Below the pieces are notes generated by a model. It did not search any database. It saw nothing but the letters and a program-made list of their open reading frames with translations, and was not told where the DNA came from. The translations under genes and the position numbers were made by a program. From Actibacterium sp. XHP0104 (GTDB taxonomy: Bacteria; Pseudomonadota; Alphaproteobacteria; Rhodobacterales; Rhodobacteraceae): a stretch of 64,000 bases of DNA. Below are positions 36,368 through 45,411 of the stretch, piece by piece. How positions within the stretch are numbered: the first letter of the stretch is position 1; every line of letters starts with the position of its first letter. Where the stretch lies: NCBI RefSeq assembly GCF_025751515.1, contig NZ_JAOWLE010000001.1, positions 62,001-126,000 of the forward strand, given 5' to 3'.

Positions 36368-37234
36368 ATGCCCACCTTTACCGCCCTGACCACCGTGCCC
36401 GGAAAACCCGCCGCCGATGCCCTTGGCGAGGCGATGGAGGAACTGATCCCCGAACCCACCGGTGTCGGCGTGTTCGAGATCGAGGACGGCTCGGGCCTGT
36501 GGGAGGTCGGCGGCTATTTCACCGAGACGCCCGACCTGGCCGGGCTGGCGCTGCTGGCGGCGATGCATGGCGCGCGCGACTTTACCATTTCCGAGCTGCC
36601 CGAGATCGACTGGGTCGCCAAGGTCAAGCGCGAGCTGTCTCCGGTCGAGGCGGGGCGGTTCTTTGTCTATGGCAGTCACGATGCCGATCAGGTGCCCGAG
36701 GGCAAGGTCGCGCTGCTGATCGAGGCGGCAATGGCCTTTGGCACCGGCCATCACGGCACCACGCTGGGCTGCCTGAGGGCGCTGGACCGGCTGGCCAATG
36801 ACGGGTTCGTGGGGTGCAACGTGGCCGATATCGGCTGTGGCACGGCGGTGCTGGCGATGGCTGCGGCCAGCATCTGGCCCGGCGAGGTTCTGGCCAGCGA
36901 TATCGACGAGGTCGCCGTGGACGTGGCCGAGGCCAACGTCGCGGGCAACGGGCTGGCCGGGCGGGTAACCTGCCTGGAGGCCGCGGGCTTTGATCATGAC
37001 CGCCTGCGCGCCGCCGCGCCCTTTGATCTGGTGTTCGCCAATATCCTCAAGGGGCCGCTTATCATGCTTGCCCCCGACATGGCGGCCCATATCGAGTCGG
37101 GCGGCTACGCCATATTGTCCGGAATTCTTAACGATCAGGCCGAAGAAGTTGGGCGGGTTTACGCCGAAAACGGCTTTTTGGTCGTTAATAAAGAACAAAT
37201 TGGAGACTGGACGACGTTTTGTATCCGCAAGTAG
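36368..37234 (+). CDS. prmA: ribosomal protein L11 methyltransferase PrmA
   Basis: A 288 aa SAM-dependent enzyme that methylates ribosomal protein L11. The N-terminal L11-binding domain (PTFTALTTVPGKPAADAL) is followed by the methyltransferase core with AMAFGTGHHGTTLGCL, motif I VADIGCGTAVLAMAA, the acidic DIDEVAVDVAEANV and the catalytic FANILKGPL. GGYAILSGIL closes it. The ATG at 36368 is preceded by GGAGA. Typical PrmA length. No operon partner is obvious; the next gene starts 78 nt later. Confidence 0.95.
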   Translation: MPTFTALTTVPGKPAADALGEAMEELIPEPTGVGVFEIEDGSGLWEVGGYFTETPDLAGLALLAAMHGARDFTISELPEIDWVAKVKRELSPVEAGRFFVYGSHDADQVPEGKVALLIEAAMAFGTGHHGTTLGCLRALDRLANDGFVGCNVADIGCGTAVLAMAAASIWPGEVLASDIDEVAVDVAEANVAGNGLAGRVTCLEAAGFDHDRLRAAAPFDLVFANILKGPLIMLAPDMAAHIESGGYAILSGILNDQAEEVGRVYAENGFLVVNKEQIGDWTTFCIRK

Positions 37235-37312
37235 CCGGGGTTACGCCCTAGAATTGCCATATTTGGACCGTATTAATGCCTATGTGGTGGGGGCGTGTCA
37301 GGAGTTGGTAAA

Positions 37313-37660
37313 ATGTCTGACCCGCTTTATGATGATTTCCAGGGACGCGTGCAGCGTGTTGAGAAAATGCACCGTCGTGGCCGCGCGTTCGAGGCCACTG
37401 GGACTGTGGGGCGTTCTGTGTATGTGAGGCCGACTCGGCAAGTGAGCCTGACACGCCCGCTCATGTTGGTTCTGGCTACGGGCCTGATGCTCAAGTCCAG
37501 CCTTATGATGTACCTCGGAGAATCCGACTATACCGAACGTGTCTCGCGTCTGAACGATGGCACCAAGGTAGAGGCTATCGGCGCCGTGCTGATGCAGCCC
37601 GACGATCTGTCGCGCTGGTTGTCCGAAACCATGTCCAGTTTTCTGGATGATCTGGTCTGA
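37313..37660 (+). CDS. small membrane protein of unknown function
   Basis: A 115 aa protein I do not recognise, probably a Rhodobacterales-specific conserved protein. It begins SDPLYDDFQGRVQRVEKMHRRG (basic, soluble), has one hydrophobic helix around residues 48-67 (LTRPLMLVLATGLMLKSSL) and an acidic C-terminal tail ending LSETMSSFLDDLV. Topology is probably N-in with a periplasmic tail. CAGGAG lies 8 nt before the ATG at 37313, which argues against the upstream in-frame start. A hairpin follows 24 nt after the stop. Confidence 0.72.
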   Translation: MSDPLYDDFQGRVQRVEKMHRRGRAFEATGTVGRSVYVRPTRQVSLTRPLMLVLATGLMLKSSLMMYLGESDYTERVSRLNDGTKVEAIGAVLMQPDDLSRWLSETMSSFLDDLV

Positions 37661-37684
37661 TCTGACCTGATTTCACGTCAAGAC

Positions 37685-37718
37685 AAGCGCCCCCGTCGCA
37701 TCGCCGGCGGGGGCGCTT
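37685..37718 (+). terminator. hairpin after small membrane protein
   Basis: AAGCGCCCCCG (37685-37695) pairs perfectly with CGGGGGCGCTT (37708-37718), loop 12 nt. Only TT then GG follow, so it is a strong stem with a poor T-run. Confidence 0.6.
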
Positions 37719-37749
37719 GGCGTTTGAGGGCGCATTCATGCTGGCGGAT

Positions 37750-37764
37750 GTTCACCATTCGTGC
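37750..37764 (+). promoter_or_regulatory. LexA-box-like site upstream of ruvCAB
   Basis: GTTC-ACCATTC-GTGC fits the alphaproteobacterial SOS box GTTC-N7-GTTC with one mismatch, 41 nt before ruvC. ruvCAB genes are known LexA targets in this class. LexA itself is not in the window. Confidence 0.5.
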
Positions 37765-37805
37765 TAGTCAGGGGCAACGAAAACAACAACAGGGGCGCGA
37801 GCAGT

Positions 37806-38309
37806 ATGCGTGTCTTGGGCATCGACCCTGGCCTGCGGAACATGGGATGGGGCGTGATCGACGTGAACGGGTCGCGCATCAGCCATGTGGCCAACGGCAT
37901 CTGCCATTCCTCGGGCGCCGATCTGGCGCGGCGGCTGATGTCGCTGCATGACCAGCTGACCGATGTCATCGCGCGCCACGCGCCGGAAACGGCCGCCGTG
38001 GAACAGACTTTCGTGAACAAGGATGCGGTGGCGACGCTGAAACTGGGCCAGGCTCGGGCGATTGCCCTCTTGGTGCCGGCGCAGGCGGGGCTTGAGGTTG
38101 GCGAATACGCCCCCAATGCCGTCAAGAAATGCGTGGTCGGCGTGGGTCATGCCGACAAGCGCCAGGTCGATCACATGGTGCGCCTGCAAATGCCGGGTAT
38201 CGAGATCGCCGGCCCCGACGCCGCCGATGCGCTGGCGATCGCGCTGTGCCATGCCCATCACGCCCAAAGTGCCGGTCGTCTGGCCGCCGCAGTCAGGCGG
38301 GCGTCATGA
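37806..38309 (+). CDS. ruvC: crossover junction endodeoxyribonuclease RuvC
   Basis: A 167 aa nuclease that cuts Holliday junctions after RuvAB migration. All four acidic active-site positions are visible: Asp in [13 protein letters not shown] at the N terminus, Glu in [10 protein letters not shown], and the Asp residues of KRQVDHMV and [15 protein letters not shown]. The ATG at 37806 is chosen over the GTG at 37761 because the family begins MRVLGIDPG and the LexA-like box lies just before. The stop overlaps the ruvA start (ATGA). Confidence 0.96.
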   Translation: MRVLGIDPGLRNMGWGVIDVNGSRISHVANGICHSSGADLARRLMSLHDQLTDVIARHAPETAAVEQTFVNKDAVATLKLGQARAIALLVPAQAGLEVGEYAPNAVKKCVVGVGHADKRQVDHMVRLQMPGIEIAGPDAADALAIALCHAHHAQSAGRLAAAVRRAS

Positions 38310-38983
38310 TCGGCAAGGTGTCCGGACGGCTTGACTATCGCGGCACCGATCACGTGCTGATCGACGTGCGCGGCGTGGGCTATATTGTTTACGTTTCCGA
38401 GCGCACCCTGGCCGCCCTGCCGCCGGTGGGGCAGGCGGTCGCGCTTTATACCGAACTCTTGGTGCGCGAAGATCTGTTACAGCTGTTCGGCTTTCCGACC
38501 CTGTTGGAAAAGGAATGGCACCGCCTTTTGGTCAGCGTTCAGGGCATCGGCGCCAAGGCTGCGATGTCGATCCTGGGCACGCTGGGGCCCGATGGCGTCA
38601 GCCGCGCGCTAACGCTGGGGGATTGGGCGGCGCTGAAGGCCGCGCCCGGTATTGGCCCCAAGACCGCTCAGCGCGTCGTGATGGAATTGAAAGACAAGGC
38701 GCCTGCCGTGATGGCCATGGGGGCGTCGCTGCCCGCTGCGCTGGATGGTCTGCCGGCCGGGGCGGATGATGTGATCGAGGCCGCCAAACCCGCGCCCCGC
38801 CCCAACCCTGCTGCATCCAGCACAGCCTCGGCCCAGGCCGAGGCGCTGTCGGCGCTGGGCAATCTGGGCTATGGCCCGTCCGAGGCGGCGCAGGCTGTGG
38901 CACAGGCGGCGGGCGAAGCGCCCGACTCTGATACGCCCGCGCTGATCCGGGCCGCGCTGAAACTGCTGGCGCCGAAAGGGTAA
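38306..38983 (+). CDS. ruvA: Holliday junction branch migration protein RuvA
   Basis: A 225 aa tetrameric junction-binding protein. The OB-fold N-terminal domain ([23 protein letters not shown] split across the first 25 residues), two helix-hairpin-helix segments ([17 protein letters not shown] and [19 protein letters not shown]) and the C-terminal RuvB-binding domain ([20 protein letters not shown]) are all there. Between residues 140 and 175 an Ala/Pro-rich linker connects them. It is coupled to ruvC by a 4-nt overlap; ruvB starts 3 nt downstream. Confidence 0.96.
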   Translation: MIGKVSGRLDYRGTDHVLIDVRGVGYIVYVSERTLAALPPVGQAVALYTELLVREDLLQLFGFPTLLEKEWHRLLVSVQGIGAKAAMSILGTLGPDGVSRALTLGDWAALKAAPGIGPKTAQRVVMELKDKAPAVMAMGASLPAALDGLPAGADDVIEAAKPAPRPNPAASSTASAQAEALSALGNLGYGPSEAAQAVAQAAGEAPDSDTPALIRAALKLLAPKG

Positions 38984-38986
38984 CCG

Positions 38987-40015
38987 ATGTCCGAACCCGA
39001 CCCGACCCTGCGCCCCGATCCCCGACCCGAGGATGCCGACCGCGCGCTGCGTCCGCAGGTGCTGGACGACTTTATCGGTCAGGCCGAGGCCCGCGCGAAC
39101 CTCAAGGTGTTCATTCAAAGCGCCCGCCAGCGTGGCGAGGCGATGGATCACGCGCTGTTCTACGGCCCGCCGGGGCTGGGCAAGACCACGCTGGCCCAGA
39201 TCATGGCGCGCGAGCTGGGGGTGAATTTCCGCATGACCTCGGGGCCGGTTCTGGCCAAGGCGGGCGATCTGGCGGCGATCCTGACCAACCTGGAGCGCAA
39301 CGATGTGCTGTTCATCGACGAAATCCACCGCCTGAACCCTGTCGTCGAAGAGGTGCTTTACCCCGCGATGGAGGATTTCGAGCTGGATCTGGTGATCGGC
39401 GAGGGGCCTGCCGCACGCACCGTGCGGATCGAGCTGCAGCCCTTTACGCTGGTTGGCGCCACGACCCGGCTGGGCCTGTTGACCACGCCCCTGCGCGACC
39501 GGTTCGGCATTCCAACGCGGCTGCAATTCTATACCGTGGATGAGCTGAACGAGATCGTCACCCGCGGTGCGCGCCTGATGGGCGTGCCTGCCGATGATGG
39601 CGGCGCGCGCGAGATCGCCAAACGCGCCCGTGGCACGCCGCGTATCGCCGGGCGGCTGCTGCGCCGGGTTGTCGATTTCGCCGTGGTCGAGGGCGATGGC
39701 CGTATCACCCATGCCATTGCCGACAATGCGCTGACCCGGCTGGGGGTCGATCACCTGGGGCTTGACGGGGCCGACCGGCGCTATCTGCGCATGATCGCCG
39801 AGAATTTCGCCGGTGGGCCGGTGGGGATCGAAACCATGTGTGCCGCCCTGTCGGAAAGCCGCGATGCGCTGGAAGAGGTGATCGAGCCCTTCCTGCTGCA
39901 ACAGGGGCTGATCCAGCGCACCCCGCGCGGGCGCATGTTGACGACACGCACCTGGGCGCATCTGGGCCTGCCCGCACCGCAACAGCCCGGACAGGGGCAG
40001 CTGTTTGACGGATAG
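38987..40015 (+). CDS. ruvB: Holliday junction branch migration ATPase RuvB
   Basis: A 342 aa AAA+ motor that drives branch migration with RuvA. Walker [15 protein letters not shown], Walker [13 protein letters not shown], sensor 1 [18 protein letters not shown] and the arginine finger region RRYLRMI are in the expected order. The C-terminal winged helix includes [18 protein letters not shown]. The gene completes ruvCAB; the next gene starts 49 nt later. Confidence 0.97.
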   Translation: MSEPDPTLRPDPRPEDADRALRPQVLDDFIGQAEARANLKVFIQSARQRGEAMDHALFYGPPGLGKTTLAQIMARELGVNFRMTSGPVLAKAGDLAAILTNLERNDVLFIDEIHRLNPVVEEVLYPAMEDFELDLVIGEGPAARTVRIELQPFTLVGATTRLGLLTTPLRDRFGIPTRLQFYTVDELNEIVTRGARLMGVPADDGGAREIAKRARGTPRIAGRLLRRVVDFAVVEGDGRITHAIADNALTRLGVDHLGLDGADRRYLRMIAENFAGGPVGIETMCAALSESRDALEEVIEPFLLQQGLIQRTPRGRMLTTRTWAHLGLPAPQQPGQGQLFDG

Positions 40016-40064
40016 GTCGGTTCGGCCTATGCCTGCGGATGAGAACAACGATTAGGCAGTCCCG

Positions 40065-40685
40065 ATGACGTCCGACCAGATTACCCAGATGTTCACCCGC
40101 AACGGGGCCTATGCCTTTGCCCGCTGGGGCCGCCCGATCGCGCCCGTTGTTTTCGGCGTGACCGAGGACAGCCTGCAAACGGTCAAGGGCGCCTGCGAGG
40201 CGATCGTGTCGCTGGCCGGGCACAAGATGGCCGAGACCGACCCGGAACTGGGCGCCAACCTGATGGTGTTCTTTTTCCGCGAATGGGACGAGTTGCTGGA
40301 AACCCCGAACCTGGACAAGCTGGTGCCCGATCTGGCCGGGCAGGTGGTGCGGCTGAAGGCGGCGGGGGCGAACCAGTATCGGTTCTTCCGCTTTGATGAC
40401 ACGGGCGCCATTCAGGCGGCGTTCGTCTTTCTGCGCATGGATGCGGCGCTGTCGGACATGCCGGCCGAGGAGCTGGCGCTGGCGCAGATGGTGCAGATCA
40501 TCCTGCTGTGGGGCGACCATGCTTTTGCCGCGCGCAGCCCGCTGGCGGTGACGCCCACTGGCGTGACGGTGCTGCGTCCCGAGGTGGCGGATGTGATCCG
40601 CGCGGCCTATGACCCGGTGATGCCGGCGGTGGCGAATGATGCCAGCCATGCGCTGCGGCTGGCGGCGCGGGTGGGCGCGGCATGA
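40065..40685 (+). CDS. conserved protein of unknown function between ruvB and ybgC
   Basis: A 206 aa soluble protein I cannot assign. Notable stretches are GAYAFARWGRPIAPVVFGV, LMVFFFREWDELLE, QYRFFRFDDTGAIQAAFVF and LALAQMVQIILLWGDHAF. No signal peptide, Cys cluster or nucleotide-binding loop. Its stop overlaps the ybgC start by 4 nt, so it is co-translated with the Tol-Pal thioesterase. Its composition and codon use match its neighbours. The position suggests a link with the Tol-Pal operon, but that is inference only. Confidence 0.8.
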   Translation: MTSDQITQMFTRNGAYAFARWGRPIAPVVFGVTEDSLQTVKGACEAIVSLAGHKMAETDPELGANLMVFFFREWDELLETPNLDKLVPDLAGQVVRLKAAGANQYRFFRFDDTGAIQAAFVFLRMDAALSDMPAEELALAQMVQIILLWGDHAFAARSPLAVTPTGVTVLRPEVADVIRAAYDPVMPAVANDASHALRLAARVGAA

Positions 40686-41083
40686 CGCACCGGCTGAACC
40701 TGCGGGTCTATTACGAAGACACCGATCTGGCGGGCATCGTCTATTACGCCAATTACCTGAAATTCATCGAGCGCGGCCGCACCGAGTTTGTGCTGTCTCT
40801 GGGCATCGACCAGGCCGCCTTGCGGGCCGAACAGGGCATCGTCTTTGCCGTGCGCCGGGTCGAGGCCGACTATCTGCGCCCCGCGCTGTTCCAGGATCAG
40901 CTGACCGTGGAAACCGAGATGGCCGAGGTGGGCGGCGCGCGGCTGGTGATGGCGCAACGGGTGATGCGGGGCGAAGAGGTGCTGTTCAAGGCCGATGTCA
41001 CCCTTGTGGCGCTGTCCGACAGCGGTGCGCCGGCGCGCATTCCGGCGGAACTTCGCCGATTGTTTGCCGATCTTGCGGGGTGA
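40682..41083 (+). CDS. ybgC: Tol-Pal-associated acyl-CoA thioesterase YbgC
   Basis: A 133 aa hotdog-fold thioesterase encoded at the head of tol-pal loci. The signature LRVYYEDTDLAGIVYYANYLKFIERGR contains the catalytic Asp of the 4-hydroxybenzoyl-CoA thioesterase type. Homologues hydrolyse acyl-CoA and associate with phospholipid enzymes. ATG overlaps the previous stop. tolQ follows after a 99-nt gap that appears to contain its own promoter. Confidence 0.94.
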   Translation: MTHRLNLRVYYEDTDLAGIVYYANYLKFIERGRTEFVLSLGIDQAALRAEQGIVFAVRRVEADYLRPALFQDQLTVETEMAEVGGARLVMAQRVMRGEEVLFKADVTLVALSDSGAPARIPAELRRLFADLAG

Positions 41084-41104
41084 CGCGGCGGTAACGCGGA
41101 TGTG

Positions 41105-41134
41105 TTGGCAATTCACTTTGAAACACTGTAATGT
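41105..41134 (+). promoter_or_regulatory. possible tolQ promoter
   Basis: TTGGCA (41105-41110), 18 bp, TAATGT (41129-41134), 48 nt before tolQ. A small GCCGG/CCGGC hairpin (41149-41164) follows in the predicted leader. Confidence 0.45.
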
Positions 41135-41182
41135 CGCCCCCAATCAGAGCCGGGTGAATCCGGCCCAACTACGAGCAGGCTA

Positions 41183-41878
41183 ATGGAAACCGAAACCCTT
41201 GCGATGGCATCGGAGATTGATTTCTCGATGCTGGCGCTGTTTGCGCGCGCCACCTTTGCCGTCAAGATCGTGATGCTGCTGCTGATCGCGTCGTCGTTCT
41301 GGAGCTGGGCGATTATCATCCAGAAGATCATCAACTATCGCGCCGCCCGCGCGCAGGCCGATGCCTTTGACCAGGCCTTTTGGTCGGGCGAGCCTCTGGA
41401 CGAGCTGTATGACCAGATCGAGGCCAACCCGCAGGGCGGGTCTCAGCGCATCTTTGCCGCCGGCATGACCGAATGGCGCCGCAGCCATCGCCAGGATGGC
41501 GGGTTCATCGCCGGCGCCGCGCCGCGCATTGACCGGTCGATGGATGTGGCCATCGCCAAGGAAACCGAATTTTTGAACGGCGGGCTGTCGTTCCTGGCGA
41601 CCGTGGGGTCGACCGCGCCTTTCGTGGGGCTGTTCGGCACGGTCTGGGGTATCATGCACGCGTTCGAACAGATCGCTTTGCAGCAGAATACCAGCCTTGC
41701 CGTTGTCGCCCCCGGTATCGCCGAGGCGCTGCTGGCGACCGCTTTGGGCCTGTTGGCCGCGATCCCGGCGGTGGTGTTCTACAACAAGCTGTCGGCCGAC
41801 AGTGACCGCATCATCGGCGGCTACGAGGCCTTTGCCGACGAGTTTTCCACCATCCTGTCGCGCCAGCTGGACGCCTAG
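41183..41878 (+). CDS. tolQ: Tol-Pal system proton channel subunit TolQ
   Basis: A 231 aa inner-membrane protein of the MotA/TolQ/ExbB family that, with TolR, uses the proton motive force to energise TolA. Three hydrophobic helices are visible: residues about 15-40 (FAVKIVMLLLIASSFWSWA), and the later pair with the family motif LATVGSTAPFVGLFGTVWGI and GIAEALLATALGLLAAIPAV. tolR follows 3 nt after the stop. Confidence 0.96.
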   Translation: METETLAMASEIDFSMLALFARATFAVKIVMLLLIASSFWSWAIIIQKIINYRAARAQADAFDQAFWSGEPLDELYDQIEANPQGGSQRIFAAGMTEWRRSHRQDGGFIAGAAPRIDRSMDVAIAKETEFLNGGLSFLATVGSTAPFVGLFGTVWGIMHAFEQIALQQNTSLAVVAPGIAEALLATALGLLAAIPAVVFYNKLSADSDRIIGGYEAFADEFSTILSRQLDA

Positions 41879-41881
41879 GCG

Positions 41882-42358
41882 ATGGGCGCGGGGGTGATGC
41901 AACGCAAAAGCGGGGGCAAGGGCCGCCGCAGCCGGGGGCGCAGCCGTGCCGCCGCCATGTCGGAAATCAACGTCACGCCCTTTGTCGACGTGATGCTGGT
42001 GCTGCTGATCATCTTCATGGTCGCCGCTCCGTTGTTGACCGTTGGCGTGCCGGTCGAGCTGCCGAAAACCGCGGCCGAGGCCCTGCCCAGCGAGCAAGAG
42101 GAACCGCTGACCATCACGCTGACCGCCGATGGCGGCATCCAGATCCAGACGACCGAAACCGCCCCGAACGAGCTGATCGCCAAGCTGCGCGCGGTGTCGG
42201 CCGAACGCGACAGCGACAAGATCTTTCTGCGTGCCGACGGGGCCATCCCCTATGAGCGGGTGATGCAGGTCATGGGCGCGCTCAATGCGGCGGGGTTCAG
42301 CAATATCGGTCTGGTGACCGATACCGGCGGTCCGACGCTGGACGGGCAGGGGAATTAA
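41882..42358 (+). CDS. tolR: Tol-Pal system protein TolR
   Basis: A 158 aa ExbD/TolR protein with a basic N-terminal tail (RKSGGKGRRSRGRSR), one transmembrane helix and the essential proton-path Asp in EINVTPFVDVMLVLLIIFM, and a periplasmic domain ending in VTDTGGPTLDGQGN. The ATG at 41882 lies 3 nt after the tolQ stop. The arginine-rich tail is longer than in E. coli but common in Rhodobacterales. Confidence 0.95.
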   Translation: MGAGVMQRKSGGKGRRSRGRSRAAAMSEINVTPFVDVMLVLLIIFMVAAPLLTVGVPVELPKTAAEALPSEQEEPLTITLTADGGIQIQTTETAPNELIAKLRAVSAERDSDKIFLRADGAIPYERVMQVMGALNAAGFSNIGLVTDTGGPTLDGQGN

Positions 42359-42368
42359 GGCAGCGCCC

Positions 42369-43490
42369 ATGAAAACGGGCTATACCATCTCGGCAATCGG
42401 ACACGGCGCCCTCATCCTGTGGGTGCTGCTGGGCGGGTTTTTCCCGTCGCGCCAGCATGACCCGATCGAGGTGGCGCAGGTGTCGCTGGTCTCGGCCGAG
42501 GAATTTGCCGCGATGACCGCGCCCGCTTCGGCCCCGCGCGCGGTGGACCAGGCGCCCGAGCAGCCCGCGCCCGATCAGCCGGCCGCCGCCCCCGAAGCGC
42601 CGCAGCCGCTGACGCGGCCCACGCCGCCCAAGCCCGCCGAGCGGCCCGAGCCCGCAACCGCGCCCGACCCGGCCCCCGAACCCGACGAACCCCAGCCCAC
42701 GGCCGAGGTCGAAGACACCCCGCCGACGCCGCCCGCGCCGCCGTCCGAGACCGAGGGCGAAACCCTGCTGGCCGAGCCGTCGCCGCCGCGCGCCTCGCCG
42801 CACATTGCGCCGGTGCCGTCGCTGACGCCCGATCCGGCCGCCGTGCCCGACGAGGTTACGGCCGAGGTGACCGCGCCCAGCCCCGATGCGGAAAAGCCCG
42901 CCCCCGAGGTGACCGAGAACACCGCCCCGCAAGAGGCCAGCACCCAGATCGTCACCGAGGCCGAAGAGCAGGATACCGAAACCCCGGCGCTGACCTCGTC
43001 GCTGCGGCCGCGTTCGCGCCCGAACCGGCCTGCGCCGCAGCCTCAGGCCCAGCCCGAGCCGACGCCCGAACCCGCCCAGCCGCAAAATGACGCCATTGCC
43101 GATGCGGTGGCTCAGGCCGTGGCCAGCGGCAGTGCGCCCGCCACCAACGGCAGCGGCACCGCCCGCGTCGGCCCGCCGCTGACGCAGGGCGAAAAGGATG
43201 CGCTGCGCGTTGCCGTGCAAAGCTGCTGGATCGTCGACCCCGGCTCTCCGGCCGCGCGGGTCACGGTGACGGTCAGCATGTCGATGAGCGAAGACGGCAA
43301 GGTGGACGGCAATTCGTTGAAATTGCTGTCGGACAGCGGCGGAGACCCGGCGGCAATCCGCTCGGCCTTTGACGCTGCGCGCCGGGCCATTTTGCGTTGC
43401 CAGAAAGGCGGCTATGATCTGCCGAAAGACAAATACGAGCAGTGGCGAGACATCGAGATTACCTTCGATCCGTCGAAAATGAGGAAATGA
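42369..43490 (+). CDS. tolA: cell envelope integrity protein TolA
   Basis: A 373 aa protein bridging inner membrane and outer-membrane Pal. One N-terminal transmembrane helix ([21 protein letters not shown]) anchors it. Residues about 50-245 form a Pro/Glu/Ala-rich spacer full of PAPEP-like repeats, unlike the Lys/Ala helix of E. coli TolA. The C-terminal domain, about 100 aa, begins at [17 protein letters not shown] and contains two cysteines (SCW and RCQKGG) that could form the conserved disulfide. Sequence simplicity of the spacer explains why homology is weak outside the ends. tolB overlaps or abuts its stop. Confidence 0.92.
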   Translation: MKTGYTISAIGHGALILWVLLGGFFPSRQHDPIEVAQVSLVSAEEFAAMTAPASAPRAVDQAPEQPAPDQPAAAPEAPQPLTRPTPPKPAERPEPATAPDPAPEPDEPQPTAEVEDTPPTPPAPPSETEGETLLAEPSPPRASPHIAPVPSLTPDPAAVPDEVTAEVTAPSPDAEKPAPEVTENTAPQEASTQIVTEAEEQDTETPALTSSLRPRSRPNRPAPQPQAQPEPTPEPAQPQNDAIADAVAQAVASGSAPATNGSGTARVGPPLTQGEKDALRVAVQSCWIVDPGSPAARVTVTVSMSMSEDGKVDGNSLKLLSDSGGDPAAIRSAFDAARRAILRCQKGGYDLPKDKYEQWRDIEITFDPSKMRK

Positions 43491-43492
43491 CC

Positions 43493-44815
43493 ATGCTGAG
43501 AGTTATGATCCTGTTTCTGGCCCTTCTGGGGCTGGCCGCGCCGCCTGCGCTGGCGCAGAACGGGCCGTTGCGGATCGTGATCGATCAGGGTGTGATCGAG
43601 CCGATGCCCTTTGCGGTGCCCGATTTCGTGGCCGAGAACCGCGAGGCCACGCAGCTGGCGCGCGATATCAGCCGGGTGATTTCATCCGACCTGACCAGCA
43701 CCGGCCTGTTCCGCGAGATCCCCAACTCGGCCTATATTTCGGGTATCACCAGCTTTGCCAGCCCGGTGCAATATGCCGACTGGAAAGCGATCAATGCCCA
43801 GGCGCTGATCACCGGCGCGGTGTCGGTCGGGCCGGGCGGCCGGATCACGGTCAAGTTCCGCCTGTTCGACGTGTTCTCGAACGCGCCGTTGGGCGAGGGG
43901 CTGCAATTCACCGGCACCACCGACAGCTGGCGCCGCATGGCCCACAAGGTGGCCGATCAGGTCTACGCCCGCATCACCGGCGAGAGCGGTTATTTCGACA
44001 GCCGCGTGGTGTTCGTGTCGGAAAGCGGGCCCAAGAACAACCGCCAGAAACGGCTGGCGATCATGGATTCCGACGGGGCCGGGCTGCAATACCTGACGCA
44101 GGGCGGCGCGCTGGTTCTGGCGCCGCGGTTCTCGCCCAATGGCGACCGGGTGCTTTATACCAGCTTTGAAAGCGGCTTTCCCCGGATCACGGTGATGGAT
44201 GTGAACAGCCTGGCGCGCCGGTCGCTGGACGATCAGCGCGGCACCATGACCTTTGCGCCGCGTTTCGCGCCCGATGGCACGTCGGTGGTCTACTCGCTGG
44301 AACAGGGCGGCAATACCGATATCTACACGATGAACCTGCGCACCGGCGCGCGGTCGCGGCTGACCTCGGCCCCGTCGATCGAGACCGGGCCCAGCTATTC
44401 GCCCGATGGCAAGAGCATCGTCTTTACCTCGGACCGCTCGGGCACGCCGCAGCTTTACGTGATGTCCGCCGGGGGCGGCGAGGCGCGGCGGGTCAGTTTC
44501 GGCCAGGGTCGCTATTCGACCCCGGTCTGGTCGCCGCGCGGTGACATGATCGCCTTTACCAAGCAAAGCCAGGGCCGGTTCCATATCGGCGTGATGCGCA
44601 CCGATGGCTCCGAAGAGCGCCTGCTGACCGCCTCGTTCCTCGATGAAGGCCCGACCTGGTCGCCCAACGGACGGGTGATCATGTTCGGCCGCGAGACCTC
44701 GGGGGCGGGCGGGCAAAGCGCGCTTTACTCGGTCGATGTTTCGGGCCGCAACCTGCGCCGGATGCCGATCCAGGGCGCGGGCTCCGACCCGGCCTGGTCG
44801 CCGCTCTTGCCGTAA
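43493..44815 (+). CDS. tolB: Tol-Pal system protein TolB
   Basis: A 440 aa periplasmic beta-propeller that binds Pal. A signal peptide ends near PPALAQ. The N-terminal domain is followed by propeller blades marked by repeated P-x-[WF/Y]-S-P-[DN/R]-G units ([64 protein letters not shown]). The ATG at 43493 is 7 nt from GAGGA; the ATG at 43487 overlaps the tolA stop but has no room for a ribosome site. Confidence 0.96.
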   Translation: MLRVMILFLALLGLAAPPALAQNGPLRIVIDQGVIEPMPFAVPDFVAENREATQLARDISRVISSDLTSTGLFREIPNSAYISGITSFASPVQYADWKAINAQALITGAVSVGPGGRITVKFRLFDVFSNAPLGEGLQFTGTTDSWRRMAHKVADQVYARITGESGYFDSRVVFVSESGPKNNRQKRLAIMDSDGAGLQYLTQGGALVLAPRFSPNGDRVLYTSFESGFPRITVMDVNSLARRSLDDQRGTMTFAPRFAPDGTSVVYSLEQGGNTDIYTMNLRTGARSRLTSAPSIETGPSYSPDGKSIVFTSDRSGTPQLYVMSAGGGEARRVSFGQGRYSTPVWSPRGDMIAFTKQSQGRFHIGVMRTDGSEERLLTASFLDEGPTWSPNGRVIMFGRETSGAGGQSALYSVDVSGRNLRRMPIQGAGSDPAWSPLLP

Positions 44816-44833
44816 GCACAACGATTTCCAAAC

Positions 44834-44871
44834 CTTGGTCCGGCTGCTAGACTGGCAGCAATCGGGCCAAG
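44834..44871 (+). repeat. long hairpin between tolB and pal
   Basis: CTTGGTCCG (44834-44842) pairs with CGGGCCAAG (44863-44871, one G-U pair) and, inside it, GCTGC (44843-44847) pairs with GCAGC (44855-44859); AAT bulges out on the 3' side. The loop is TAGACTG. It has no T-run. It may protect or separate pal mRNA from tolB. Confidence 0.5.
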
Positions 44872-44892
44872 AACGATAACAAGGACACGAAC

Positions 44893-45399
44893 ATGAACCT
44901 TCTCACGAAATCCGCTCTTGTGGTGGCCATGCTGGGGCTGGCCGCCTGTACTGATCCGGGCCGCTTTGGCGGCTCTGCCGATGGCGCCGGCGGGTTTGGC
45001 GCCGCCGGTCTGGGCAGCGCCTCTGATCCGGCCTCGCCGGCCTATTTCCAAGAGGCGATCGGTGACCGCGTCTGGTTTGCCGTCGATCAAAGCACCCTGT
45101 CGGATTCCGCCGTGGTCACGCTGGACGGGCAGGCGGGCTGGCTGAACACCAACACCGACTACAGCATCCTGATCGAAGGCCATGCCGACGAGCAGGGCAC
45201 CCGCGAATACAACCTTGCCCTGGGCGCGCGTCGCGCCAGCGCGGTGCAGGAATACCTGATTTCGCGCGGTGTCTCGCCGAACCGCGTGCGCACCGTCAGC
45301 TATGGCAAGGAACGTCCGATCGAGATCTGCTCGGAAGAGAGCTGCTATGCCCAGAACCGCCGTGCCGTGACCGTCGTGGGCACGGGCGCGGGCTCGTAA
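44893..45399 (+). CDS. pal: peptidoglycan-associated lipoprotein Pal
   Basis: A 168 aa outer-membrane lipoprotein (lipobox LAAC, Cys19) with a Gly/Ala-rich linker and a C-terminal OmpA-like domain. ILIEGHADEQGTREYNLALGARRA contains the diaminopimelate-binding Asp and Arg of the family, and RVRTVSYGKERP follows. It binds peptidoglycan and TolB/TolA. AAGGA lies 7 nt before the ATG. An unusual 38-nt hairpin separates it from tolB. Confidence 0.97.
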   Translation: MNLLTKSALVVAMLGLAACTDPGRFGGSADGAGGFGAAGLGSASDPASPAYFQEAIGDRVWFAVDQSTLSDSAVVTLDGQAGWLNTNTDYSILIEGHADEQGTREYNLALGARRASAVQEYLISRGVSPNRVRTVSYGKERPIEICSEESCYAQNRRAVTVVGTGAGS

Positions 45400-45411
45400 G
45401 GGCGCCGGTTG

